A stretch of 64,000 bases of DNA, from the NCBI RefSeq assembly GCF_000685355.1, contig NZ_JHET01000007.1:1-64000 (forward strand), given 5' to 3'. How positions within the stretch are numbered: position 1 is the stretch's first letter; every line of letters begins with the position of its first letter. Position numbers and translations under genes: made by a program. A model generated the notes under the pieces. It had not been told where the DNA came from. It saw only the letters and a program-made list of their open reading frames with translations, and searched no databases. Shown here one piece after another: positions 39,430-47,974 of the stretch. This stretch comes from Microbacterium sp. CH12i. GTDB lineage: Bacteria; Actinomycetota; Actinomycetes; Actinomycetales; Microbacteriaceae.

Positions 39430-39460
39430 GAAGGGCTCGGCGCGTGGCGCCGGGCCCTTC
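39430..39460 (+). terminator. Terminator after metQ
   Basis: A stem of GAAGGGC plus GGCGC pairs with GCGCC plus GCCCTTC (39430-39460) with small internal mismatches, followed by AGCTTTCCCT. It ends metNIQ. Confidence 0.75.
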
Positions 39461-39482
39461 AGCTTTCCCTGAGCAAAGAAAG

Positions 39483-39541
39483 GTGGTGACGTTCACGCCG
39501 ATCAAGAGTGGAACTCTTGTCGTGGGTGTGAACGTCACCAC
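39483..39541 (-). terminator. Long nested hairpin, probable tRNA-His terminator
   Basis: Outer arms GTGGTGACGTTCAC (39483-39496) and GTGAACGTCACCAC (39528-39541) are perfect over 14 bp. An inner hairpin AAGAGT-GGA-ACTCTT occupies 39504-39518. Read leftward from tRNA-His it is followed by a T-rich stretch, CCTTTCTTTG. Confidence 0.6.
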
Positions 39542-39543
39542 AG

Positions 39544-39620
39544 TGGGGTGGCTAACGGGGCTTGAACCCGCGACCCCCGCGACCACAACGCGGTGCTCTA
39601 CCAACTGAGCTATAGCCACC
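39544..39620 (-). tRNA. tRNA-His (GTG)
   Basis: The 77-nt cloverleaf includes the extra 5' G(-1) paired with C73 and an encoded CCA. Anticodon arm is CCGCG-TTGTGGT-CGCGG with anticodon GTG; the T arm contains GGTTCAAGC. The G(-1) is the identity element for histidyl-tRNA synthetase. Confidence 0.96.
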
Positions 39621-39655
39621 ATGCGCCTGCGTGAGCAGGCAACTAGACGAGTGTA

Positions 39656-40282
39656 TTACACGTCTGGGGTGAACGACGAAACGACCCGATCGGATAGCGT
39701 GCGTGCCTGGTCGCTGGTGGGTCCTGGCTCGTCTACGAACACCGCTTCGCGGTAGTACCGGAGCTCGCGGATCGACTCGAGAATGTCGGCGAGGGCACGG
39801 TGACCGCCGTTTTTCGCCGGTGCTTGGAAGAAGACGCGCGGGTACCAGCGTCGTGAGAGTTCTTTGATGCTGGAGACGTCGACGTTGCGGTAATGCAGCC
39901 ACTGATCGATTTGCGGCATGTACTTCGCGAGAAACATGCGGTCAGTGCCGATCGTGTTGCCGGCAAGCGGCGCCTTGCGCTCGAGGGGCACGAACCGCTT
40001 GATGTACTCGAGGGTCTGTGTCTCTGCATCCACCAGCGATACGCCGTTGGGGATCTCTTCGATCAGGCCGGATGTCTCGTGCATCTTCGTGACGAAATCG
40101 TTCATGTGTGCCAACGCAGAGTCGTTCGGTTTGATCACGACTTGGAAGCCAGGGTCGAGCACTCGTAGCTCGAAGTCTGTGATGACGACAGCGATCTCGA
40201 CGAGCTCATCGTGCTCAAGATCGAGACCCGTCATCTCGCAGTCGATCCAGACGAGCCGGTCGTTCTCTGATGCAGATGCCAT
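39656..40282 (-). CDS. orn: Oligoribonuclease
   Basis: Orn is a 3'-5' exonuclease that finishes degradation of very short RNAs, including pGpG. DEDDh residues are visible: D and E in VWIDCEMTGLDLEHDELVEIA, D in GNTIGTDRMFL, and H/D in KNGGHRALADILES. It has 208 residues, the normal size plus a short C-terminal tail. It lies between two tRNA genes on the same strand, a common actinobacterial arrangement. Confidence 0.96.
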   Translation of the reverse strand: MASASENDRLVWIDCEMTGLDLEHDELVEIAVVITDFELRVLDPGFQVVIKPNDSALAHMNDFVTKMHETSGLIEEIPNGVSLVDAETQTLEYIKRFVPLERKAPLAGNTIGTDRMFLAKYMPQIDQWLHYRNVDVSSIKELSRRWYPRVFFQAPAKNGGHRALADILESIRELRYYREAVFVDEPGPTSDQARTLSDRVVSSFTPDV

Positions 40283-40319
40283 GTATTCATCCTAATGAGG
40301 GCGTCGACATCGTGACTTG

Positions 40320-40391
40320 TCCCCCAGGCACGATTCGAACGTGCGACCGGCGACTTAGAAGATCGATGCTCTTCCACTGAGCTACTGGGGG
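40320..40391 (-). tRNA. tRNA-Arg (TCT)
   Basis: The 72-nt cloverleaf has acceptor pairs CCCCCAG/CTGGGGG, D arm AGCTCAGTGGAAGAGC and anticodon loop CTTCTAA (anticodon TCT). CCA is not encoded; the discriminator A is followed by CAAG. Confidence 0.93.
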
Positions 40392-40454
40392 TCGGCTAAC
40401 AGGATACCGACACTTCAGCGTGTGTGACATCACTCACCCAGTGAGTACCTTGAT

Positions 40455-40724
40455 TCACCCATTGCGCAGCGACTGCACCGCGTCGTCGGCACGCCAGAAT
40501 TCACCGACGACGCGGAAAGCACCGGTCGTGAGATGCAGGCGCTCGGCACGGTAGCGCAGGCCGAGCGGGTCGGCCACAGTGCGTAGATGGCCGAGGATGC
40601 GCCCGGCCGTGTCTTGCACACGCCAGAGATGATCGGAGGCGCGGACGAGATGCTCGCGCTTGGACGCAAGCTGTGGTGTCGCGTAAAGCACCTCAGGCAG
40701 GTGCTGGATCTGAGTATTGAACAT
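40455..40724 (-). CDS. Hypothetical protein (89 aa), divergent from ssb
   Basis: MFNTQIQHLPEVLYATP begins an 89-residue basic protein with no transmembrane segment and no motif I recognise. Helical charged segments and a WRVQDTAGRILGHLRTV stretch are visible. The start is well supported by AAGGAG seven nt before ATG 40724. A longer upstream frame to 40790 is less likely. It shares its upstream region with the ssb paralogue, so the two may be co-regulated. Confidence 0.7.
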   Translation of the reverse strand: MFNTQIQHLPEVLYATPQLASKREHLVRASDHLWRVQDTAGRILGHLRTVADPLGLRYRAERLHLTTGAFRVVGEFWRADDAVQSLRNG

Positions 40725-40742
40725 CGGGATCTCCTTCCAACT

Positions 40743-40894
40743 CGAACATATGGCCGACCACAGACATTTCGAGGGGGAGCTTTCCTCCACTGATCAGGTG
40801 CTCTGGTGAATTGTCCACCGAACATGTTCTTCGGACTGCGAACCGAGGCCCAGCGGGCGCATCCTGTTGTGACCCGGGCATGTCCCGGATCACA
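40743..40894. promoter_or_regulatory. Divergent control region of ssb with three palindromic sites
   Basis: Site A, CGAACATATGGCCG (40743-40756), matches the Gram-positive SOS box CGAACnnnnGTTCG at all but two positions. Site B, GAACATGTTC (40820-40829), is a perfect palindrome with only 2 nt between its half-sites. Site C, TGTGACCCGGG-CATGT-CCCGGATCACA (40868-40894), has 11-nt arms with one mismatch and ends at the ssb ribosome site. Together they suggest regulated expression; the regulator is unknown. Confidence 0.45.
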
Positions 40895-40906
40895 GAGGAG
40901 AAAGCC

Positions 40907-41434
40907 ATGAACGACACCGTCACGATTTTGGGGCGCGTTGGCGCCGATCCGAATCGGAGCGAAACAACCTCGGGAGTGCCCGTGGTCAACTTTCGGGTCG
41001 CCAGTCCGCAGCGTCGATACGACTCGAAGACGCAATCATGGATCGAAACCGGCACTAATTGGTACAATATTTCCGCGTTTCGTCAGCTCGCCGACCATGC
41101 AAAGGCTTCGCTGCGTCAGGGCGACGGTGTGATTATCACGGGGCGGCTGAAGGTACGTGAGTGGGAGACCGCCGGGCGTAAGGGGGTCAGCGTCGACGTT
41201 GAAGCGGAAGCGATCGGGCACGATCTGCGCTGGGGTGCGAGCGCCTTCATGAAAGCCAATCGGCTCGCGCCGTCACAGCAGGCGGCGCACGATCCCGACG
41301 GCGTCGACACTCCGCCAGCGGCGGATGCAGACACGCCGCAGGCCGACCACGAACTCGAGTCCAACGACGAAGCGGAAGAAGGCGAGGAGTCATCTATGGC
41401 GCTCAGCGGCTCAGGATGGGGAAGTACCGATTGA
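40907..41434 (+). CDS. ssb: Single-stranded DNA-binding protein (SSB paralogue)
   Basis: The OB-fold domain (about 1-110) has NDTVTILGRVGADPNRSET, VVNFRVASPQRR, NWYNISAFRQLADHAKASL, GDGVIITGRLKVREWE and VDVEAEAIGHDLRWG. The 175-residue protein ends in an acidic, low-complexity tail finishing GSGWGSTD, not the canonical DDDIPF-like tip that recruits repair proteins. This suggests an accessory SSB rather than the replication SSB. ATG 40907 follows GAGGAGAAAG. It is transcribed toward a lipoprotein gene and ettA. Confidence 0.88.
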   Translation: MNDTVTILGRVGADPNRSETTSGVPVVNFRVASPQRRYDSKTQSWIETGTNWYNISAFRQLADHAKASLRQGDGVIITGRLKVREWETAGRKGVSVDVEAEAIGHDLRWGASAFMKANRLAPSQQAAHDPDGVDTPPAADADTPQADHELESNDEAEEGEESSMALSGSGWGSTD

Positions 41435-41503
41435 AGTCGCGCCCCGGTGAGCCGAAGCCTCTGTGAGGTGCAGCGCGGAGCGTGGGGAGCAACGGCGGGC
41501 CCG

Positions 41504-41509
41504 TAGAAT
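41504..41509 (+). promoter_or_regulatory. Lipoprotein gene -10 element, leaderless configuration
   Basis: TAGAAT 6 nt before GTG 41516. Confidence 0.55.
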
Positions 41510-41515
41510 CAGTGC

Positions 41516-42019
41516 GTGCCCCGCCGACTCCCCATCGCTCGCCAGCGTCTCGCTGCCGCGGCAGTGACCACTCTCATCGGTCTTACGCTGGTGGCCTGTA
41601 CGCCGGAGCCTGCTCCATCTCCTGAGCCATCGGTGACCGCGTCGCTCGCGCCCACTACGTCGCCGACCCCGACCCCTGAGGGGCCGACGTTCCACCCGGA
41701 TGGCACCGCCGAAGACAATCTGCCGATCTTCACATTGGTCACGCAACAGGTCTGGGATTCCGGCCAGACTGGTTCAGGTCGCGCATACATCGACGCGCTG
41801 ATCGCGGCTGGCTTCAACCGCGACGACATGCAGGTCACACAAGATGCAACAACCGTGGGCAACCCGGCCGAGAGCATCCAGTTCTCGGTCCGCTGGGGAG
41901 CAGACTCCTGCCTTGTCGGACAGTTTGGGCCGTCGACTGGTGGAGCCGTGACCGCGATCATGGATCAACTCGCCGAAGGACGCTGCTTGGTTGGCAATAC
42001 GCGTCCGATCGACTGGTGA
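41516..42019 (+). CDS. Putative lipoprotein, DUF6993-like
   Basis: A 167-residue secreted protein. The signal peptide (RRLPIARQRLAAAAVTTLIG) ends at a lipobox LVACTPE, so Cys28 should be lipidated. A Pro/Ser/Thr linker follows, then a domain of ~110 residues with two Cys (DSCLVGQFGP and EGRCLVGN) that may form a disulfide, and AYIDALIAAGFNRDDMQVT. It resembles DUF6993 proteins of Microbacteriaceae; function unknown. Its start is fixed by the TAGAAT spacing. Confidence 0.75.
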   Translation: MPRRLPIARQRLAAAAVTTLIGLTLVACTPEPAPSPEPSVTASLAPTTSPTPTPEGPTFHPDGTAEDNLPIFTLVTQQVWDSGQTGSGRAYIDALIAAGFNRDDMQVTQDATTVGNPAESIQFSVRWGADSCLVGQFGPSTGGAVTAIMDQLAEGRCLVGNTRPIDW

Positions 42020-42029
42020 CCCAGAGCCG

Positions 42030-42035
42030 GTAGGC
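42030..42035 (+). promoter_or_regulatory. Candidate ettA -10 element
   Basis: TAGGCT at 42030-42035, about 42 nt before GTG 42078; the leader contains AAGGAG. Confidence 0.45.
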
Positions 42036-42077
42036 TGGAGTGTCGTTCTTCGACGCCTACATAAGGAGCGGTTTTCG

Positions 42078-43757
42078 GTGGCTGAGTACATCTACTCGAT
42101 GGTTCGTGCACGTAAGGCAGTGGGCGAGAAGCTCATCCTCGACGACGTAACGATGTCGTTCCTGCCCGGAGCGAAGATCGGCATGGTCGGCCCGAACGGT
42201 GCCGGTAAGTCGACGATTCTTAAAATCATGGCAGGACTCGACATCCCGTCGAATGGTGAAGCGAAGCTGAGCCCCGGGTACACCGTTGGCATCCTCATGC
42301 AGGAGCCTGTGCTCGACGAATCGAAGACGGTGCTCGAGAACATCGAAGAGGGCGTTGCGATCAAGCCGAAGCTCGATCGTTTCAACGAGATTTCTGCCCT
42401 GATGGCAGACCCTGATGCTGATTTCGACACTCTGCTTGCCGAGATGGGCGTACTGCAGGAAGAGATTGACGCGGCAGAGGGCTGGGACCTCGACTCGCAG
42501 CTCGAGCAGGCCATGGATGCGCTGCGCACACCTCCAGGAGACGCTGAGATCGCTCCTCTCTCCGGTGGCGAGAAGCGTCGCGTGGCCCTCGCGAAGCTGC
42601 TTTTGCAGAAGCCAGATCTCCTGCTCCTCGATGAGCCCACTAACCACCTCGATGCTGAGAGCGTGCTTTGGCTTGAGCAGCACTTGAAGGCATACAAGGG
42701 CGCAGTCATCGCGATTACCCACGATCGGTACTTCCTCGACAACGTCGCAGAGTGGATCGCTGAAGTCGACCGCGGACGCCTCATCGGCTACGAGGGCAAC
42801 TACTCCACCTACTTGGAGAAGAAATCTGAGCGCCTGAACATCCAGGGCAAGAAGGATCAGAAGCTCGCAAAGCGTTTGAAAGACGAACTCGAATGGGTGC
42901 GTAGTAGCGCCAAGGGCCGCCAGACCAAGTCGAAGGCCCGCCTGGCTCGTTATGAAGAGATGGCAACGGAGGCCGAGCGCACCCGGAAACTCGACTTCGA
43001 AGAGATCCAGATCCCCGCGGGTCCTCGTCTCGGAAGCGTCGTGATCGAGGCGAAGAAGCTCAACAAGGGTTTCGGCGACCGTGTCCTGATCGACAACCTC
43101 AGCTTCAGCCTGCCCCCGAACGGCATCGTCGGCATCATCGGCGCCAACGGTGTGGGAAAGACCACGCTGTTCAAGACCATCGTCGGCCTTGAGTCGCTCG
43201 ATGGCGGTGACCTGAAAATCGGCGAGACCGTCAAGATCAGCTACGTCGACCAGTCCCGTTCGAACATCGACCCGAACAAGAACCTCTGGGAGGTCGTGTC
43301 CGACGGGCTCGACTTCATCACCGTGGGTAAGACCGAGATCCCCTCGCGTGCGTACGTCTCGAAGTTCGGCTTCAAGGGTCCCGATCAGCAGAAGAAGGCC
43401 GGTGTGCTCTCCGGTGGTGAGCGCAACCGTCTGAACCTCGCCCTGACGCTGAAAGAGGGCGGCAACCTGCTGCTCCTTGACGAACCGACTAACGACCTCG
43501 ATATCGAAACTCTGAGCTCGCTCGAGAACGCGCTTCTTGAGTTCCCCGGCTGCGCCGTGGTCATCACTCACGATCGTTGGTTCCTCGACCGCATCGCCAC
43601 GCACATTCTGGCCTATGAGGGCACCGACGAGAAGCCCGCACAGTGGCACTGGTTCGAGGGGAACTTTGAGTCGTACGAGAAGAACAAGATCGAGCGTCTC
43701 GGCGCGGACGCCGCGAACCCTCACCGCTCGACGCACCGCAAGCTGACGCGTGACTGA
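42078..43757 (+). CDS. ettA: ABC-F protein EttA (energy-dependent translational throttle)
   Basis: EttA binds the ribosomal E site and gates entry into elongation according to ATP/ADP. Two ABC domains lie in one 559-residue chain with no membrane part. Walker A: GPNGAGKST and GANGVGKTT. Signatures: LSGGEKRRVALAKLL and LSGGERNRLNLALTL. Walker B: LLLLDEPTNHLD and LLLLDEPTNDLD. The P-site linker lies around 240-320 (KKSERLNIQGKKDQKLAKRL). GTG 42078 (VAEYIYSMVRARK) after AAGGAG matches the family N-terminus. It overlaps the next gene by 8 bp. Confidence 0.95.
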   Translation: MAEYIYSMVRARKAVGEKLILDDVTMSFLPGAKIGMVGPNGAGKSTILKIMAGLDIPSNGEAKLSPGYTVGILMQEPVLDESKTVLENIEEGVAIKPKLDRFNEISALMADPDADFDTLLAEMGVLQEEIDAAEGWDLDSQLEQAMDALRTPPGDAEIAPLSGGEKRRVALAKLLLQKPDLLLLDEPTNHLDAESVLWLEQHLKAYKGAVIAITHDRYFLDNVAEWIAEVDRGRLIGYEGNYSTYLEKKSERLNIQGKKDQKLAKRLKDELEWVRSSAKGRQTKSKARLARYEEMATEAERTRKLDFEEIQIPAGPRLGSVVIEAKKLNKGFGDRVLIDNLSFSLPPNGIVGIIGANGVGKTTLFKTIVGLESLDGGDLKIGETVKISYVDQSRSNIDPNKNLWEVVSDGLDFITVGKTEIPSRAYVSKFGFKGPDQQKKAGVLSGGERNRLNLALTLKEGGNLLLLDEPTNDLDIETLSSLENALLEFPGCAVVITHDRWFLDRIATHILAYEGTDEKPAQWHWFEGNFESYEKNKIERLGADAANPHRSTHRKLTRD

Positions 43758-44225
43758 GGCACGAATCCACGTCCCCATCCACTTGCGGTGGGGCGATCTC
43801 GACGCGTTCAACCACGTCAACAACACCTCGATGCTCAAGCTTCTCGAAGAGGCACGGGTTCGTGCATTCTGGAAGCCAGAACCGGGAGAGACAGCGCCGC
43901 CGACGGCAGTGCTGAGCTCGAGCATCGAATCGGGAACGCTGACACTGATCGCGCGGCAAGAGATCGAGTACCTCGCGCCGGTGCCATATCAGCGGCGCCC
44001 GCTCGAGGTACAAATGTGGTTCGGTAAACTCGGCGGCTCCAGCATCGAGGTCTGCTACGAGGTTTTCAACGCTCCCGAAAGCGAGACGCGGGTCCTCTAC
44101 GCGCGTTCGACGGGCGTGATCGTGCTCGTGGATGCAGAGTCCGGGCGCCGACGCGGATCATCCCCGAGATGCGTGACGCATGGATGCCATACGTGGGCGA
44201 GCCAATCACTTACGCGCACCGCTGA
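43750..44225 (+). CDS. Acyl-CoA thioesterase (hotdog fold), frameshifted near the end
   Basis: A 4HBT-type hotdog protein: HLRWGDLDAFNHVNNTSMLK, with the catalytic Asp in WGDLDAFNHVNN, then FWKPEPGE, IARQEIEYLAPVPYQRRPLEV and SSIEVCYEVF. After VLVDAESGRR near 44150 the frame leaves for GSSPRCVTHGC. The other frame gives RIIPEMRDAWMPYVGEPI and stops at 44225. One C is missing from the CCC in GGGCGCC(C)GACG. Corrected length is 158 residues. Its start overlaps ettA. Confidence 0.87.
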
Positions 44226-44250
44226 GTGCGAGGCTTGGCCGCGAGGCCGC

Positions 44251-45135
44251 TCAACTCGCCGGCACTCGGATCATGATCTCCTGCGCAACAGTCGCGGCGA
44301 GAACACCGTCTTGCGTGTAGATCCGTCCGGTGGCGAGCCCTCGCCCTCCGCGGGCGTTCGGCGACTCCTGCACGTAAAGGAGCCACTCGTCGACCCGTGC
44401 GTGGCGATGCCACCACATCGCATGGTCCAGGCTCGCGACCTTCAGGCCTGGAGTTGCCCAGGTCACCCCGTGTGCGCGCAGGATTGACTCCTGAATGGTC
44501 ATGTCGCTGAGATATGCAAGTGCCGCGCGATGAAGCCGTGCATCGTCAGGCATCGGTGCGCGCATCCGCATCCACACGGCTTGCTGCGCGGACGGTTCGC
44601 CGTCCACGGATAGGTACATCGGTGACTCGACGTGGCGGGTATCGACCGGTCGTTCGCTCAGCATCCTCACGGCGAAGGCTGGTGCTCCCGCGACCCGCTG
44701 CTCATCGGGCGCGATGTCGTCGGGCTGCGGAATATCCGTTGGCATCGGCCGCGCGTGCTCGAGTCCCGGTGCCTCATCCTGGAACGACGCGATCATCGAG
44801 AAAATCGGAACGCCGTTCTGGTACGCCTGAGAGCGACGCGTCGAGAAGGACCGGCCGTCATGGATGCGGTCTACTGCAATCGTGACTCCCTGGGCGGAGT
44901 CACCAGGACGAAGAAAGTAGCCATGCATGGAGTGCACTGCACGGTCTTCCGGCATCGTGCGTTCGGCAGCGATGACCGACTGGCCGAGCACCTGGCCGCC
45001 GTAGATTCGACCGGTTGGCATGCTTTGCGATCGTCCGGTGAAGATGTCCTCCGTCGTGCGAGCTTGCGTTTCGTCGAGATCCAGCACGTCGATCAGATTG
45101 TCGACGGATGCCTGAGCCTGTGCATCTGCGCTCAT
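44251..45135 (-). CDS. tesB: Acyl-CoA thioesterase II (TesB)
   Basis: A 294-residue double-hotdog thioesterase hydrolysing medium- and long-chain acyl-CoA. Motifs: RIYGGQVLGQSVIAAERTM, HSMHGYFLRPGD, GRSFSTRRSQAYQ in the first hotdog; LAYLSDMTIQESILRAHGV with the catalytic Asp, SLDHAMWWHR and ESPNARGGRGLATGRIYTQDG in the second. ATG 45135 (MSADAQAQAS) has GGAAGGAGCG upstream. Convergent with the small thioesterase gene. Confidence 0.93.
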   Translation of the reverse strand: MSADAQAQASVDNLIDVLDLDETQARTTEDIFTGRSQSMPTGRIYGGQVLGQSVIAAERTMPEDRAVHSMHGYFLRPGDSAQGVTIAVDRIHDGRSFSTRRSQAYQNGVPIFSMIASFQDEAPGLEHARPMPTDIPQPDDIAPDEQRVAGAPAFAVRMLSERPVDTRHVESPMYLSVDGEPSAQQAVWMRMRAPMPDDARLHRAALAYLSDMTIQESILRAHGVTWATPGLKVASLDHAMWWHRHARVDEWLLYVQESPNARGGRGLATGRIYTQDGVLAATVAQEIMIRVPAS

Positions 45136-45171
45136 AGCGCTCCTTCCGGCGACCACCGGTCGCGTCGTTGA

Positions 45172-45177
45172 TAGTTT
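45172..45177 (+). promoter_or_regulatory. -10-like element, leaderless configuration
   Basis: TAGTTT 7 nt before GTG 45185. Confidence 0.4.
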
Positions 45178-45184
45178 AGAACGC

Positions 45185-45868
45185 GTGCCCCCTCGTCTCG
45201 TTCTCGCCGATGCTGACACCGCCCGAGATGTCCTCACGTTCCTCGGTCGGGCCCGACTGATCTCAGACGACGGCGTGCGGCTGCAGGGTGCGCGGGGTGT
45301 TCTCGCGCTGACGGCTGCAGCGCTGGCACCCCAGGGTCTCTTCGACCGCACCCCGACGGTCCTCGCGATGCGAGTGGTGCATGCCGACCCCGAGCTGCAG
45401 TGCGACATCGTCGTCGACGAGCTCACACCAGATCAGGACGAGCGGATGCTCGCACTGCCCGAGACCGGCCGTTCACCCGCCTGGGCGGGGGTAGCACCGC
45501 CGCGCGGAGGCTGGGAGCACGTGGGCACTCTGGAAGCGTCGACGATCGCTCAGCGCGCGCAGTGGGGGATCTCCGCTGTCGCCCGTGGCACGCCTGCAGG
45601 ATCGGGCGAGGAAGCAGTGCGGACGCTTCGCGCATCGATCTGGGGTGAGCCTGATGAGGATCTCGCTGACCTCGCGCGCGGTGTCGCTTTCGCCGCGCAT
45701 GCGTTCGGGTTCATCTCTGGCGAGGAGACGGTGACGCTGACGTCATCCGGTCGCTGGACAAGGCTGGGGTTTCGCCGCGGTCACGTGCTCGCGCGCGGCC
45801 CGGTAGCGACAGGCTTGACGGCCGTGCGTGGAACCGGCCCTTCGACGGGCTCGGGGACTGAATCCTAG
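45185..45868 (+). CDS. Conserved hypothetical actinobacterial protein (227 aa)
   Basis: No enzyme motif or membrane segment is recognised. The sequence starts PPRLVLADADTARDVLTFLG and carries GWEHVGTLEASTIAQRAQWG and GVAFAAHAFGFISGEETVTL, a pattern I associate with uncharacterised actinobacterial proteins. The last codons (TGPSTGSGTES) are encoded by a copy of the interspersed repeat at 45837-45858. The true ancestral C-terminus may therefore have been altered by that repeat. Its stop overlaps the convergent dehydrogenase gene by 4 bp. Confidence 0.6.
   Translation: MPPRLVLADADTARDVLTFLGRARLISDDGVRLQGARGVLALTAAALAPQGLFDRTPTVLAMRVVHADPELQCDIVVDELTPDQDERMLALPETGRSPAWAGVAPPRGGWEHVGTLEASTIAQRAQWGISAVARGTPAGSGEEAVRTLRASIWGEPDEDLADLARGVAFAAHAFGFISGEETVTLTSSGRWTRLGFRRGHVLARGPVATGLTAVRGTGPSTGSGTES
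45837..45858. repeat. Copy of interspersed CTTCGACAGGCTCAG-type repeat inside a CDS end
   Basis: The core CCCTTCGACGGGCTCGGGGA lies in the last codons of the 227-residue gene. It is the inverse-strand relative of 21891-21907. Confidence 0.5.
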
Positions 45869-47525
45869 AAGCGCGCCGCCGCACGACCGGCCTGGCGGCC
45901 AGAGAACAAGCATCCGCCTAGGAACGTTCCTTCGAGCGCGCGATAACCGTGCACGCCCCCGCCGCCGAATCCGCTCGCTTCGCCCGCGGCAAAAAGGCCG
46001 GGGATCACCGCTCCGTCCGACGCGAGCGCGCGTCCGTCGAGATCGGTCTCGATCCCACCCAGCGACTTCCTGGTCAACACGTGCAGTTTCACGGCAACCA
46101 TCGGCCCCGCTGACGGGTCCTGCAGGCGGTGCGGTGCCGCGGTGCGAATGAGTTTGTCCCCCCGGTAGCTGCGCATGGATCGCAGCATCCCGATCTGGGC
46201 ATCCTTGGTGAAATCGTTGTCGATCTCCCGATCGCGTGCGACGACCTCGCGTCGCACCTGATCGATGTCAAGAAGCTCACCGCCGTCGGCCTGGCTCATC
46301 TGTTCGAGGAGGGTTTCGAGATCGTTCTCGACGATGAAATCCGTGCCCTCGTCGAGGAAGGACTGCACTGGCCCCGTCGGACCCTTCGCGAGTCTCGACT
46401 TCAGCAACAACCCGACGTCTTTGCCAGTCAGGTCGGGGTTCTGCTCACTGCCCGAGAGAGCGAACTCCTTCTCGACGATTTGGCGTGATGTCACAAACCA
46501 CGAATGGTCGTGCCCGGTCGCGCGTAGGTGCGCGAGCGTTCCCAGCGTGTCGAAACCGGGAAACAGTGGCACGGGGAGGCGTGTGCCGGTGGCATCCAAC
46601 CAAAGCGATGACGGACCGGGCAGAATTCGGATGCCGTGGGCTGGCCACACCGGATCCCAGTTGGTGATTCCCTCGACGTAATGCCACATTCGATCGCCAT
46701 TGATCAGGTGCGCTCCGGCCGCTGCCGAAACGCCGTGCATCGATCCGTCGACATAGGCCGGCACGCCGGTCAGCATGTGCGCGGGGGGAGTGCCGAGTCG
46801 CTCTGGCCACGCCGCACGCACCAGGTCGTGATTGCCGCCAATACCGCCGGAGGAGACGATTGTTGCAGCGGCGATGATCTCAAACTCGCCTACGACCTCA
46901 CGAGATGAGGGGATGCCGCGCGCTGCCGAGCTGTCCGTGAGATGCTCGCCACGTGCGCCGACGACGGCGCCGTCGGCGAGTATCAGCTCTGTCACCCGGT
47001 GGCGGGAGAGGATCGTCAGGTCCCCGCTTCCTCGGCGCGGTGCACAGCCTCAGCGAAAGGTGCCACGATGCCGGGCCCGGTACCCCAGGTGATGTGGAAT
47101 CGCGGCACGGAGTTTCCCGGCCCGATCGCCCCATACCCGCCGCGCTCGGCCCAGCCGACCACCGGGAAGAACCCGACACCACGTTCGCGCAGCCACGCGC
47201 GTTTCTCCCCGGCAGCGAACTGCAGATAGGCCTCGGCCCAGGCGCGTGGCCAATGGTCCTCCGCGCGATCGAAGCCGGCATTGCCGAACCAGTCTTGTGT
47301 GGCAAGGTCCAGCGAATCCTTGATTCCCAGGCGTCGCTGCTCAGGGGAGTCGATGAAGAACAGTCCGCCAAACGACCACCAAGCTTGGCCTCCAAGGTTT
47401 GATCGGGGTTCCTGATCGATCAGGATCACGCGCTTGCCGGCCGAGATAGCTTCAGAAGCGGCCACGAGCCCTGCCAGCCCCCATCCGATCACAAGGACGT
47501 CTGCGGAAAGGGGTGTGGTGGTCAT
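45865..47525 (-). CDS. FAD-binding dehydrogenase (fumarate reductase/KstD-like), frameshifted
   Basis: Two adjacent frames make one flavoprotein of about 553 residues. The N-terminal dinucleotide motif is VLVIGWGLAGLVAASEA, followed by GKRVILIDQEPRSNLGGQAWW. Later come TIVSSGGIGGNHDLV and the C-terminal GGIETDLDGRALASDGAVIPGLFAAGEASGFGGGG region. At about 47025 the first frame ends AEEAGT-stop; the second resumes DLTILSRHRVTELI. One base is missing in the GGGG run. ATG 47525 overlaps the globin stop by 4 bp. The substrate is unknown; such proteins often oxidise 3-keto-steroids or related compounds. Confidence 0.88.
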
Positions 47526-47974
47526 GCTTTCTCCGTTGAATCCTGACTGCTGCTGCGGGTTTCCAGAGTCGTACGTCCAGCGGAAGCTGGACCGATTCCC
47601 GATGGCTCCATAGTGTTCACCATTGCATATGCCGCGCGCTCGAGGTAGTCCCACAGCGTGGCATCGTGCAGTGGCGACAGCTGTATCTCGTCAAGGGAGG
47701 TGCGCATACAGCGCAGCCACCGGTCTCGTGCGTCGGGGTTCACGTGGAACGGCATATGGCGCATGCGCAGACGCGGATGGCCGCGCTGCTCGCCGTACGT
47801 CGTGGGTCCGCCCCAGTACTGCGCGAGGAACATCGTGAAGCGATTGGCCGCAGGGCCGAGGTCTTCTTCTGGATACATCGGCTTCAACACCGGGTCGAGC
47901 GCGACTTCGCGGTAGAAGATATTCACAATCTTCTCGAAAGTCGCGTACCCGCCGACCTCATCGTAAAAAGTCAC
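47522..47974 (-). CDS. Truncated haemoglobin, group II (GlbO-like)
   Basis: A 150-residue globin of the 2-over-2 fold. It has FYDEVGGYATFEKIVNIFYREV with the B10 region, an FLAQYWGGPTTYGEQRGHPRLRMRH segment with the proximal His and group-II Trp neighbourhood, and RDRWLRCMRTSLDE with the conserved Trp at G8. The last ~25 residues are polar and variable. It overlaps mscS and the dehydrogenase by 4 bp on each side, so all three are co-translated. Oxygen or NO chemistry is known for the family. Confidence 0.93.
   Translation of the reverse strand: MTFYDEVGGYATFEKIVNIFYREVALDPVLKPMYPEEDLGPAANRFTMFLAQYWGGPTTYGEQRGHPRLRMRHMPFHVNPDARDRWLRCMRTSLDEIQLSPLHDATLWDYLERAAYAMVNTMEPSGIGPASAGRTTLETRSSSQDSTEKA

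Noticed and set aside
40868..40894. CRP-type site from TGTGA...TCACA upstream of ssb
   Set aside because: The half-sites are 17 bp apart rather than 6, so it does not fit a CRP site.
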